Origin: Takakia lepidozioides
Lineage: Eukaryota; Streptophyta; Takakiopsida; Takakiales; Takakiaceae
Assembly (NCBI GenBank): GCA_030704615.1
Contig: CM060734.1
Coordinates: 60,962,042-61,026,041 of the forward strand
DNA length: 64,000 nucleotides
Reading direction: 5' to 3'
Shown: positions 47,901 through 59,110 of the stretch, piece after piece
How the letters are laid out: every line of letters starts with the position of its first letter
Position numbering within the stretch: the stretch's first letter is position 1
Translations under genes and position numbers: made by a program
Notes under the pieces: model-generated
The model's input: the letters and a program-made list of their open reading frames with translations, nothing else
Database searches by the model: none
Told to the model about the DNA's origin: nothing

Positions 47901-50900
47901 CAGCCATTACCAGAGGAGCTCAACCAGAGTCCTTGGGAAGCCAGGACCCCACAACAAAGCTACCCTGATCAGTCACCCGTGAGGAAGGTCATCCAGCCAC
48001 AATATGAGTATCCAGGACTAAGCAGACAGGCTATACTTAAGCTTGGGTCATAGAAGAGCCTGAAAGATGAAAGAGAGAACAAGGCGGGTGGGAAGAATCT
48101 TTCACAACAGAGAGAGTTGAAAAAGAGATTGTACCTGATTGCGCTCGACATAATCTTCTACAAAGTCTTTTACATCATTGACCTGATCAGGGCTTAGTTC
48201 ATCATTGTCCAATAGTCTTAGAATGAGTTCCAACTTAATAATGTGCAGCTTGTGCCGTGCTATTGACTCCTCCAAGTGTGTCTGTTATCCCAGTCCAGGT
48301 CACCACGAAAATCAGATCCACTGGAAAGAGGACACTCACGCACAGACCACCAGATAAAGTAGTAAATCCTAAACCAAGCAGTAAAGCAGTGACAATCACT
48401 CTTCTCTGACGTCAGGCAATCCAGAAAGAAGGGGAACACAAAATTACCAAACGTGGCGGCCGAGCCTTGCCCTTCTTCACTTGGAGACCCTCCATCTCCG
48501 CCTCAAAAGAGTCAATTTGAGATTCCAGCTCACTGACCTGGAAACAGAAGCACTCCTAAATCAGCAGATTGACAAAAAACAACTACCAAAACCACTCACA
48601 ATTCCCAGACAGTACTAACAGCCTACCTACTCTTACCTAATGTATGTAACAAAAAGACCAAAATCTCAGGTGTTCAACAGAGAATTATTGAATGTTTGAT
48701 GTGTGAGAGGCACAGCATGTACCAACAAGATGTTGTTAGCCTTTTAGCCATAGACCCCATGCCCAGTTTGAGCAGAACAAACAGGAACAGACACAACCTT
48801 TATGAGGGGCTTCCTCCAGTGTGACTTACCATGATATAAGCAATTAGTTTGGCCTCTCCATATTTCCTCTAGAAAGCAATCCACACAAGCATCAATCTGC
48901 TGTGTGTGAGCTTGCCAGCAATTAGACCCTAATAAGACCAGGAGGGTTGCTCTCTGATGATAATACCCCAGACATTGCATCAGAAAATGGATGCTGTCTT
49001 CAGGCTGCCCGCACATCAGGCTTTGACAATCTCCCTTTCCGGTTTGCAAATGTTGTTCAAAGGGGGACTACTTGCCCTGACTTTAAATTTCAGTCTAGTG
49101 CTGAGCATAGGTAGAGATTGTACTCATAAGACGTTGTTTGCCGTAGCCTTGTGGCCATTGACCCTGCGCCCAGTTTGAGCGGGAACAAAAGGGACAGAAC
49201 CTACCTCTGTCAGGGGCTGACGTTGGTAGTAAGACTTACCTCCATATAAAGAACTAATCCGGGTTTTCCAGATATCCTCTAGAAATCCCTTCACACAAGC
49301 ATCAATCTGCTGTGTGTGATTTGCCCAAAAACTAGGCCTCAGGAGGGCCTGGGCTTTTGGCTCAGCCTCGAGACTTTCAAAGTTGGTAAACAGGGGTACA
49401 GGCACAATTCCCTTAATAGATTTGAAGAGAGCGTCTCTTTGGTGAGAGAACCCCGGACAGTGTATCAGAAAATGAATACTGTCTTCAGATTGCCCACACA
49501 ACGGGCAATTGCACTCTCCCTTTCCTCTCTGCTTCTGTTTGCTGTTCAAAGGTAGGCTTCCTGCCCTGAGTTTAAATTTCAGTCTAGTGCCGAGAGTGGG
49601 TAGACCCTTGAGGTCATCCAAGATGTCCTCCCCCATGTCACAGACTGGAAACAAGTTCAGGGAAGTTTTCTGCCTAACTTCATTTTCATCAGACAATCTC
49701 ATGGCAACAGACATGGCTGAGGACACTACAGCCCCTAAGTCAGATTTATCCAGCAGGGTCAAGACTTGCGGATCCAGGTCCAGGTCCTTGAGGATCTCTT
49801 CTACTCTCTTCTGCCAGGACTTAGCCTGTTTGACAGGGCGGTCCTGTTTCCAAGATATAGAGTCGATTAACTTAGGATATCTGGTGTTGGGCATATGTTG
49901 CAGCCGACCCCACCATCTGACCTTGAATTCATCTCGTCGGGAGCTTAAGGATGGAATGCCAAACTCACCCCGAACAGCCACATTGGCTGTTTTGGAGCAT
50001 GCTGACATACACTCCTTAAGCACCCCCACTTGAATGGATTCTAGAGACTTAGCCTGGTTGGAGTTATCAACCCATATAGCAGATCCGTACTCCAAGGCAG
50101 GTCTAATAACGCGACAAAGCATGGTTTTCTTAACCTCAGAGTTGACCCCTCTGCAGTGGAAAAATTTAGTGAGCCCCAGAGCTTTGCCCTTGCCAGTTTG
50201 AATAACTTTCCGGATATGTGATCCCAATTACAATTGGAGGAGAACTCAACGCCCAGGTAAGTGTAGGAAGGGAGGACCGGGATCTCTTGGCTACCCCACA
50301 GCCACTTAAGATCACTTCCTCCCTCTCCTCTGTCGTTGAATGCTACCACTGCACATTTGCTGACATTAGCCTCTAGCCCCCAAAGATCAAAGTATCTCTT
50401 CGCGCAATCAATCAACTCCTGGAGATTGGTTGGAGTCTCCCCTATGCCTGCGAAGTCATCCGCAAACATAAGGGCTGGTATGGTGGTATCACCCACCCTT
50501 AACCCAAATCCCTCACTTTCCACATCCTCGAGGAGTTGATTGATGAAAACATTGAAGAGCAGAGGGGAGAGAGTACATCCTTGAGCTACACCTTGGTCTG
50601 TGTCAAAGATGTTGGACTTCTGTCCGTTAACAGTGACACCGCTTTTGGTGTGAGCATACAAGTTGTGGACAACTCTCCACATCTTTCCCTTGATCCCACA
50701 AGACCAGAGGCGGAACCATAGGCCATCTCTCCACAGTGTCATAAGCCTTTTTGACATCCAGGAAAAAGACATAAGTGGGTTTCCCTTCTTTTTTCCTTCC
50801 CTGGATAATCTGGCTTAGAGTGAAGATATGATCCACACAGCCCCTGTTTCGCCGAAAGCCAGCTTGGCCTTCGTGGAAACAACCTCTAGACTCCAGATCA

Positions 50901-53199
50901 ACCTCGAGACGAGTACTTATAACTCTGCAGAATGTCTTGCCAACAGCATTGAGGAGCGTGATGCCACGGTAGTTCCCCGGTTCTTCTCTGTCACCCTTCT
51001 TGTATAGATTGACAATGACCCCCTGTTGCCAGCGAAAGGGGATCATTTCAGTCTTCCAGATAAGGTTAAAGAGGAGAACTAGGTAGAGAGAGAGAGAGAG
51101 AGAGAGAGAGAATGTACTCATAAGACGTTGTTTGCCATTGACCCCACAAAGGGACACAAACTACCTTTGTCAGGGGCTGACGCCGGTAGTGTGACTTACC
51201 TTGGAACAGACCATTAATCCAAGTTTTCCAGATACCCTCTAGAAATCCCTTCACCCGAGCATCAATCTGCTGTGTGTGGTTTGCCCAAAAACTAGGCCCC
51301 AAAAGGGCCTGGGCTTTTGGCTCAGCCTCAAGACTTTCAAAGTTGGTACACATAGGTTCAGGCACCATACCCTTGATGGGTTTGAAAAGGGTGTCTCTCA
51401 TGAGAATACCCAGGACAATGAATCAGAAAATGAATATTGTCTTCAGGTTGCCCACACAACGGGCAATTGCAATCCCTCTCTTTCCTCTCTGCATCTGTTT
51501 GCTGTTTGAAGGTAGGGTTCCCACCCTGAGTTTAAATTTCAGTCTAGAGCCGAGGGTGGGTAAACCCTTGAGGTTATCCATGATGGAGAGAGAGAGAGAA
51601 GTTACCATGTTATTCAGCCAATCCCGTGACTCTCCTTTCGCTTTCTCCCTTGGATCCTGCTCAGGATCAGAGAACGGGTGATTATTAGTGACAACTGGAG
51701 CACTGTAAAAGTACGGTTCAACAAGGTGTCCACCTTCCCAACAGAAGGCAGTAGCCCTTTGGGATGAAGTGACACCATGAGTTACACTTGCTTTGGCAAG
51801 GGCCTTCCCCTCTCGCTCTCTCTCTCGGGTTCAACACATCAGCATCGCATTAAAGACCTGGGTGCACCCACCTGTCTTATCATGTCCACTACGAATCACT
51901 CCGGATACTCAAAAAGTGACAGACTGCCTTCTGTGCAGTCAAGTGCTTGAGGGATGCAAGGAAGACATCCTAGTCTTAAAATCAAGCAATGAAATAACTA
52001 CACACCGTCTTAGGTTGCTGGCCCAGGCCTTCTTTGGAAAATGCTTTAGTTTTTGTCTCCTTCTCACACACTTTGAACCGCTCCATCTCCCGTTCTATTA
52101 GTTTCCGTGCATCAAGAAGTGCCTGCTCAACAGACCAGCAGACTACATCAACTGTTGCAACTCTATTAGCCAAAGTTGAAAAAAGAGACAGTACCCTTTC
52201 TCCACTAATATACACTATCCTCAACAAACAACCACAGACCAGGCACACTGGTCATGCATAACTTCAGGGTAAAACAGGAGTATTTGACACACACACACCT
52301 TCTTGTCCTTTATTTCACTGGACTGTATCCATGTCTTAATTTGGTCGCGATACCGTTGCAGCTTCTTGATTTCCTTCTTCAAATCTGCCTCAAACTTCTC
52401 CTTTTGATTTGCGTTCTCCGTGTCATAGACCTACACCCCAGGAAAACTTTATTCCAAAACTCTAAAGACCAAACCAGCCTCCAGATCCAGAACTTGAGTT
52501 AGACAGGCACCATGACGTTGGAGCTTCAAGAAGACATCTCCATGCCTGATCAGCCAAGTTCAAAAATAAAAGGAATGCGACTGTCACTGTTTCACCAAAG
52601 CTACTTAGGAGCATCATCTGTGCATATTGCAAGGGATCCCTACACCAAACCAAGTCAACCAGTTGCCAGAAGCATCAATGCAAAGGTTTACATTACAAAC
52701 ATGATGCCATCCTAGTGTGTTCAGTGTATGATGGTGGGATCTACCTCCCTCCCTGTGATGTGTGTTCCTTAGGACCCTTTGAATTTCCCCTTTGCAGACC
52801 TCTAGTTACAGTGAAGGGGGTATCCAGAAACCAGAGCACAGTGGAATTCAAATAATTGTTTAGACTGGAACAGGGAACACCCTAGAGACTCCTTGCAAGG
52901 AGACCAGAGAACACTCCGCAAGGACAATACATTTGACCTAGCAGCCTGTTACAGACCTAAGTGTATGGAGTTAAAACGGGGTAATACCGGGCCCGTTGCA
53001 AATCTGCCCACGCCTGCACACCCACGAGAGGGATAGTAGGGGGACCCCTAATTCTTTGTCTTGACGAAGAGACAGACACGGGAAAATACAGAGGGGGCCA
53101 GCAAACCTTGTTCCAGATGCTGTCAAAAACATCAACCCCTTCTTGCACTTTCTTCAAAACTCTGTCAATCTCTCCTTGCAGCTTCCGTGTTGCTCCCAT
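41926..53199 (-). CDS. NOT3: CCR4-NOT transcription complex subunit 3 (NOT3)
   Basis: Sixteen phase-consistent coding exons on the minus strand: 53199-53107, 52430-52299, 52122-52006, 51656-51606, 48537-48448, 48281-48135, 47549-47424, 47185-47096, 46537-45695, 45475-45299, 45097-44824, 44701-44541, 44077-43793, 43057-42938, 42620-42439 and 41992-41926. They give 984 residues, longer than the roughly 850 of flowering-plant NOT3. The N-terminal coiled-coil NOT3/NOT5 domain ([39 protein letters not shown]) spans exons 1-6. A low-complexity Gly/Ala/Ser/Pro linker fills exons 8-12, with 281 codons in exon 9. The C-terminal NOT box ends the protein ([48 protein letters not shown]). NOT3 is part of the cytoplasmic deadenylase scaffold. 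The intron between exons 4 and 5 holds three LINE copies but keeps normal splice sites. Confidence 0.96.
48715..49118 (-). mobile_element. LINE copy A, 3' end only (in NOT3 intron 4)
   Basis: The minus strand has a C-terminal zinc motif ([14 protein letters not shown]) followed by [15 protein letters not shown] and a tail ending CAACATCTTGTTGGT. It is 5'-truncated, and its upstream end meets the 3' end of copy B. It differs from copy B at many positions, so it is likely an older insertion. Confidence 0.8.
49119..51083 (-). mobile_element. LINE copy B, partial reverse transcriptase to 3' end (in NOT3 intron 4)
   Basis: The minus strand encodes the RT core: [52 protein letters not shown] and the catalytic [12 protein letters not shown], then [15 protein letters not shown]-terminal zinc motif follows ([19 protein letters not shown]). 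Frameshifts lie near 50720 and 50220. There is no endonuclease domain because the copy is 5'-truncated at about 51083, inside the RT fingers. The 3' tail is ACGTCTTATGAGTAC and then a short TC-rich stretch. It is inserted in the sense orientation of NOT3. Confidence 0.9.
51112..51590 (-). mobile_element. LINE copy C, 3' end only (in NOT3 intron 4)
   Basis: It matches the last ~480 bases of copy B (minus-strand residues [47 protein letters not shown]) and has the same CGTCTTATGAGTAC tail. The tail is followed on the minus strand by a long (CT)n run at 51084-51111, which separates it from copy B. Its 5' truncation point at about 51590 touches another GA run, only about 15 bases from the exon 4 donor. 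Confidence 0.85.
51715..51780 (+). repeat. SINE fragment in NOT3 intron 3
   Basis: GGTGTCCACCTTCCCAACAG and GGCAGTAGCCCTTTGGGA match the body of the SINE family at 5.6, 14.4 and 21.1 kb. The promoter boxes are missing. Confidence 0.45.
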
Positions 53200-53701
53200 G
53201 GTGCCTGCCCTGCTCCTTTACAAAGATCCTTCCAATGACTGCCAGGTACTACTAGCCCTCAAATCAGTCTCATAACCCTTGTGCACGGGCTGTATCTCGT
53301 CCTCTGCACCTTCTTCCCATCCAGATCCTGCATATGTTCCATCACCACACACTTGCCCCGACATCCAACTCCAGATAAAACTGCCCGCACTCCAGGATCG
53401 CTTCCGCAACTTTCCTGCCAATCTCTCTACCTCTAATCCGCAAAAGCATCCACACCCGCTACAAAGTTCACATCTCTGATACAAAACTATGATCCAACAA
53501 GAAACCCTAATTCTCGAGGAGGCACATATGGAGCAAGAGGGTTTATCGCACGGTTCCTGCAACTGCCGGTCACTGGCCACCGGTCATCACCGGCGGTCAG
53601 AGGTAACTGAAACCAGAATGGGGAGTTGTAGATATTCGTCCGTTGGACAACGAAGGCTTTCGTCGACGAAGGAACGGTAGGGCAACGAGGTGCAAACCAG
53701 A
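53200..53701. promoter_or_regulatory. Divergent promoter region of NOT3 and ULP1
   Basis: NOT3 begins at 53199 on the minus strand and the SUMO protease frame opens by 53702 on the plus strand, leaving about 0.5 kb for both promoters and 5' UTRs. An upstream intron in the NOT3 5' UTR cannot be excluded. No TATA box stands out. Confidence 0.5.
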
Positions 53702-53782
53702 ATGGGGAGTTGTAGATATTTGTCCGTTGGACAACGAAGGATAATCGTTCGTCGACGAAGGAACGGTAGGGCAACGAGGTGC
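53611..53782 (+). repeat. Tandem duplication, two ~84-88 bp units
   Basis: Unit 1 (53611-53694) and unit 2 (53695-53782) both start AACCAGAATGGGGAGTTGTA and end GGGCAACGAGGTGC. They differ by one substitution and a short indel next to a CGTCGACGAAGG word. Unit 2 contains the first in-frame ATG of the ULP1 reading frame. Confidence 0.85.
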
Positions 53783-56700
53783 GGAGCGAGGGAGAGAAGC
53801 CTGGGAAGGAAGGCTATGGTGGTGGCACGAGGGCGATCGCAGCAGCGAGTGAAGAGGGTGGTGCCGTTCTGGAATCCTCGGGAGCCAACGAGGGGGCGGA
53901 GGATGTGGAGGCCTCGCTGTTTGTATTTTCTAGCCTGCGCTCATTTCTGGCGTTGGCTTCGTCGTTCTAGCCGTAGCATTCTCTCCCTGCCCCGCCGCAA
54001 ATCGAAGCTCGGAGGGCTCTCTTGTGGAAAATCTCAGTGCAATACCCCACGTTCTGGTTCCAGGGAGAATCCCGGAGTTTATGAGTCAAGAAGAGAGATC
54101 CCATCGGCATTGCGCACCTTGTCAAGAGATGCAGTTGACGAGGTTGAAAACCTAAGGACATATGAAGGTGGGGACATAGTAGTGCAGCTCAAGAGCGGGG
54201 AAGGCGTGCGGGCTTCCGACATGGCTCTCTTGCTGTCGGGAGGTTGGCTTAACAGCGAGGTGGTGAACACCTACATGGCCCTCATTGAGGTGTGTAACCT
54301 GCTGGCTAACAAACTGACCTAACATAGCCTTGACTAGGCCTGCAGCTAGTCATGGAGCCCTACGTTTTGGTTATTGGTATGATAAGGGAAGTGCTGTGGC
54401 TGCGCACGCAGTCTTGTTTTATCTTTTGGCTGTGTGTTAAACATGCCTGCAGAGATGCATTGCATAGCAGATCTGCAATCCTACCAACCTTCCTAGTTCT
54501 GTACCAGCTATGTGGAGGCTTCTTTATCCGGAATGGCTGCTACTTTTAAGAGTGGAGGATGATACTTGTTGGAGTACGAACCCGTGATGAGCATACCAGT
54601 AACAGGCAAGCGTAGGTGATTTAGCGACGGATCATACTGGTTCTACTGTCTGGAACATCTTACTGTTGGTAGTCAAAATCATCTGCTGGACACCTCTGGA
54701 CTCTAAAGCTGTCCAAACAGCACATGGCAGGATTTGGTTGTGCTAGGTCTTTAAGAGCTGCATAGAGAGCTGGCCTTTTGGACAGTTCTCTAATCGCACA
54801 GTATGCTCGAGGCTTTCAGATTCTCTTGGGTCTCTGACTTCTGGTATTTGCTTCTGCAGATTCGTAGTGAGAGTCACAGGAATTCTGTTAATAGCAAGCT
54901 GCTATCTCGAAGGTAATGTCCATGCAATTGTTATGCAAACATAATGGAGATGATATTGGTGAACATGACAATAGGCTTTGATCTATGAGTTAGGTGACGT
55001 CCTCTTTTGGAGCTGGCCCTTTTGTTTTTCAGGTTCTGTCAACATTGTCTGAGTTTTCAATGGGGTGTGCTTGGTTTGTAGGGTTTTTCCTCGGCTATGT
55101 GCGTACAGCAGCTTCTTCTTTCAGAAATTGGTGACTTCTGGATATGATGGCGTACACCGGTGGAAGAATAAGATTGTGAGTAGCTGCATGCTCGTGACTA
55201 GTCTTGCTGTTGACCCTGCCTGAATTCAGGGTGGCTTAGGTGAGGGTGTCATGTTTGGACTGCCCTGCAGCCTGGTATTGGAAGTAGATTGATCAGTTGT
55301 GAGGGATGACGTGTCCAGCCTTGCATGCACAGATGGAGCACTAGCTTAGGCAGGTCCTCAACATGTTCTGTTCTATCTTGCATCAGCTATCACGCCAATG
55401 TAATGTTTAGCTTGGGCGCTGTATTAGGTTTATTACCGTGGGTATTTTTCGAAGGCTGCTTCTGCTTGGGACTATGCTTATGTGATGTGGGGTGGCAGAA
55501 CTGGTTTGAGTATGACATCATTTTGATTCCTGTGAATTACGTGCAATCTCACTGGTACGTATGACTGATCTCTATGGATGAGACAAGGACCCCAATAGGT
55601 CTAGCTGTTTCTAGTAGTTGATTATCAGGCTTGATTTGTAGAGTTTTACGTAGAGGAAGAGTTTGGGCTAGTCACCCTTATCACTTCAGGAGAAGGCGAG
55701 GTAGTGTGTTGTGCTCTGTACATTATATAAGGTTATGAAAGAGGGCCTGACCAAAGCATACCCACCCACCACACATATGATTGCCTTTTCCCTCAGCTAT
55801 GTCAACTTACTGTAGCCAACCTGTGGGTCAGCCAGCTGGAGTTGGAAACCCTTCGAACATCCTTGGGGCTGGTACAAGTCTGAAAGTTACAGCATGGATT
55901 TATTGGGACATATTTTGCGTAGAGCTCTACATTGAGTAGTGATGACATAATTGCATGGACAAAACGTATTGGTTCTTCTCTAGTGTTTACTTTATGGGTG
56001 CACTCCCTACCGTCAATGATAGCCGTGGTGCTGGGCCTGTGGTTACTAGCTTTATTTGGCCCTAGAAATGTGTGCACCTTTTTCCTTGGGTTCTTGCTCT
56101 CACCCTAGGGCATTGTGCCTCACAGTCTTGTTTTTAACACAATATAATTACTGCAGGGCGCTGGTGGCTGTGAATATGCAAAGGCGGACGGTGGAGTATT
56201 ATGATTCACTCTTGCACCGTGCATCTGCAAAAACTTACCAGTCTATTTTGACTTCAGTTGGGTGGCTGCTCAACCTGAGGTCCTTATTCATTAAGTGGTG
56301 TATGTATGCCTATGTGCTTGCATTTAGACCATGTAACATCCCTTGGAATAACCTTCTTAGGGCTGTTGAGTGAGCCCTGTCAAAGACAAGGCCTATTAAG
56401 AAGAAAAGGATTCGAAATAAGCAATTTAGATGCAATTGTTTAGGATAAAATGGTGAATAAGCCAGTGCACGTCTAGTTAACTGATTATTGCTTGAATGCA
56501 GGTCATGGGCTTCTTGACTCAAGCCTCGATGCACAAGCGTGGAACGGAACTGGAAACTGATCAATGGACTAAAGAGATAGTAGATGGCATTCCTCAACAG
56601 GTAATGGTCATTAACAATGGAATAGAGCTCTGTTAGTGGTGCAAATGTGTTTGCAGACTGTCAGGCTTAGTCAATATATAATGCGTTATTGCGAGAAAGG

Positions 56701-56942
56701 ATTCCTGGATTGGATGTATAATATTAAACCTAAGGTTACTTTGATGTCAAGTATTTAGGCTAATCATACGAATGTTTCTTGTTGATTCTCAGGAAGATGG
56801 AAGCGGTTGTGGAGTTCACCTTTGTGTTGTTGCGGAGCTATTAGCCCGGGGTGTGCAATCACCCTTTTCCTTTTCCTCAAACGACATACCTCAAATGAGA
56901 TGGGGTATAGCAGCTGAACTACTTGCAGGGCGGGGGTGTTGA
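53702..56942 (+). CDS. ULP1-type SUMO protease (C48 cysteine peptidase)
   Basis: Exons: 53702-54289, 54860-54912, 55082-55175, 55499-55554, 56157-about 56256, 56502-56600 and 56793-56942 (stop). The C48 signature is present in order: LLSGGWLNSEVVNTYMALI, then SSFFFQKLVTSGYDGVHRW, then IILIPVNYVQSHW (catalytic His), TVEYYDSLLH (catalytic Asp), and IPQQ-EDGSGCGVHLCVVAE with the oxyanion-hole Gln and nucleophile Cys. ULP1 enzymes mature SUMO and remove it from targets (family knowledge). The residue before the Cys is Gly where the family usually has Asp. The start is uncertain: ATGs lie at 53702 and 53816, and the N-terminus is Arg-rich. The donor of exon 5 is unresolved: GTTGGG at 56257 keeps frame but is weak. 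Confidence 0.85.
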
Positions 56943-58483
56943 ATGCCCTTCATACACCCAGTGTACCTTGCATGGCCTTCTATGCGCCTCAATCCTCAAT
57001 CGTGTCACTTGGAACTTCTCAATGTCAAGGTGACTTATTTCCACCATGTTTCAGTTAGAAAAGACCTTGAAACACAAATGTTGTGATGGGTATTCTATAA
57101 GCCTTGAATTGGTAGACTAAAGTGTGATTTCCAACCCCTTAAACTTCAACATCCAAGACCATGAGGTACATTTGGGGTCATCATCACATAGATGGGAGTG
57201 GTTATCGTGTGGATCTCTGGATCTATGCATTTATTTATCGTGTTTGAGCTAAACGGATGCTCTGAGAGTCTTGTCAAATACTCACCTCTCCTGCTGTTGG
57301 CTCTTTTCACCTCGAGGTTCTGGTCTGGGAGAACCTGGTTTCCAGTGTTTGTGTGGTAGGCAAATTAAGATTAGTCATGCCTATCTCGCTCACCTGTAAC
57401 GACGCAGCTCTGTACCTGATGTCTTCTATACAATTTTAAGCTAAGGCATTTCACAAAGAAGTTGCATTAGCTCTCATGACATGCTATGACTGTTTACAGA
57501 TATCACCCGTGTTGGAGCTCAAAGAGCTGGTAGAAGATGCAAGCATTTGGATGAGGGTACTGCAGCTGACATGCTGGGGAGGGGCAATATACAAGCAGGG
57601 GGGCAGAATAGGATAGAAGACTATCCACATTGTCACAAGTCTCTTCAATCATTTGCGATTTAAAGGAGGTGGAAAAGGGAGATGTAGAGGGAAAAGGGAG
57701 AAAAACTATGATACTGGATTTCCAATCATGTGCAAGGAGTAGAAGATAACAGCACTAGGAAGTAGGAAATCTGATGACTGGATTGAAACGCAGCCAGAGG
57801 AAGAGTGTGACGGTTATTGCTGGTATCGTTCACCTGCATATCTTGTAATTAGGAAATGCTGCACCTGCGGTGTTCAGTGTTTGGTAAGATAGTTGTCTGT
57901 AGTTGGGCTGGCCACCGAGTGTGGATGTGGAATCTTAAACCACGGAAAAGGAAGGCTACTGTCACATTACATGACTCCACTTTGTAGGTGTGGGAAGACA
58001 GGTTTGGGAGCACCGACCCACTAGCACCAGGTCTCCAGACACTATCTACTATCCAGTTGCCTTCAAAGTGTTGATCTATTACAGCCACTCTTGACTACAA
58101 ATGAAACCTGAATGGTATTCCATGGGAAACTGACTGGCATGTACTACACACATACCATTGATGAGTATGGGAAGCTGTGATTGTGGGTTGTCAGAAATAA
58201 TTTATTTTGATTAGGCACTTGTTTTTCGAATTAACTTCTGCCTAACCAGCTATCCCACTAGGGTAGATGCATTTCATCCTCGGGTATGGGGTCGTCTTCT
58301 TCAAAGAGCAGGGCCGCGGTTATGGGAAGTGCCCGGTGGCAGAAGAGTCCTATCCGTTCTGGGATGGCGAGCTAATGGCAGGCTGCCATGTCACGCAATC
58401 TGGGCTTCCAGCATTCTGTGTGTGCGTTTGTGTGGCCTGCCAAATTCTATCTTGTGCGCTTGCTCGTCTCTCTGCTTGCAGCT
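56943..58483. other. Between ULP1 and PSB27, no gene seen
   Basis: ULP1 3' UTR, intergenic sequence and PSB27 promoter. Only short frames without motifs are present on either strand. Confidence 0.45.
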
Positions 58484-59110
58484 ATGGCGTCCACGGCTGT
58501 GCAAATCCACGTCAATGCATCCCTCCATACCCGTTTCACCCACTCCAGCTCCCTGTTTGAACACTCATCGTCTGCATTGCCAAGTGATTGCTTTCAGAAA
58601 GTTGGCAGGCGCTTCTCACTGTCAGTCTCTGCACAGACTTGTGAGAGAAACAGCGGCTTAGACAAGCCCAATGGCAATGGGATTGCAGAAGGACATGCCC
58701 AAGCCCTGCCATCAGTCTCTAGAAGAGATATAACGCTTGCCACCATCTCTGGAATGGTCGCCCTTGCAAGTGTTGGTCCAGCATTGGCCGATTATGACGA
58801 AGACTACAAGAAGGAGACGCAGGACGTGATTAATGCAGTGAAAACCACTCTCAATCTGGATAAGACGGACCCCGCCAAGGCAGATGCAGTAGCTTCCCTG
58901 AGGCAGTCATCAAATGACTGGGTTGCAAAGTACAGGAGGGAGAAGAAGGTGGCGGGCAAGCCATCCTTCAGTAACATGTATTCGGTCTTGAACGCCATAT
59001 CAGGCCACTATATCAGTTTTGGCCCTACCTACCCAATTCCTGTCAAGCGCAGGGATCGTATTTTGGAAGAGGTGAAGGACGCCGAGAAAGCTCTTAGCCG
59101 AGGCAGGTGA
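58484..59110 (+). CDS. PSB27: Photosystem II repair protein PSB27, chloroplast lumen
   Basis: A single exon of 208 codons from ATG 58484. An in-frame upstream start at 58388 would add 32 residues, but the MASTAV start looks like a normal transit peptide. Targeting is bipartite: a Ser-rich stromal transit region, then a twin-arginine lumenal signal (SRRDITLATISGMVALASVG) ending in an ALA cleavage site before DYDED. The mature part is a PSB27 four-helix protein with family-typical LDKTDPAKADAVASLRQSSN, DWVAKYRREKKVAGKPSF, SVLNAISGHYISFGPTYPIP and a C-terminal EKALSRGR. PSB27 binds the lumenal side of CP43 during photosystem II assembly and repair (family knowledge). No intron or defect is seen. 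Confidence 0.96.
   Translation: MASTAVQIHVNASLHTRFTHSSSLFEHSSSALPSDCFQKVGRRFSLSVSAQTCERNSGLDKPNGNGIAEGHAQALPSVSRRDITLATISGMVALASVGPALADYDEDYKKETQDVINAVKTTLNLDKTDPAKADAVASLRQSSNDWVAKYRREKKVAGKPSFSNMYSVLNAISGHYISFGPTYPIPVKRRDRILEEVKDAEKALSRGR

Noticed and set aside
53218-53580. 120-codon minus-strand frame upstream of NOT3
   Set aside because: It is not in frame with NOT3 exon 1, has no domain and is probably 5' UTR.
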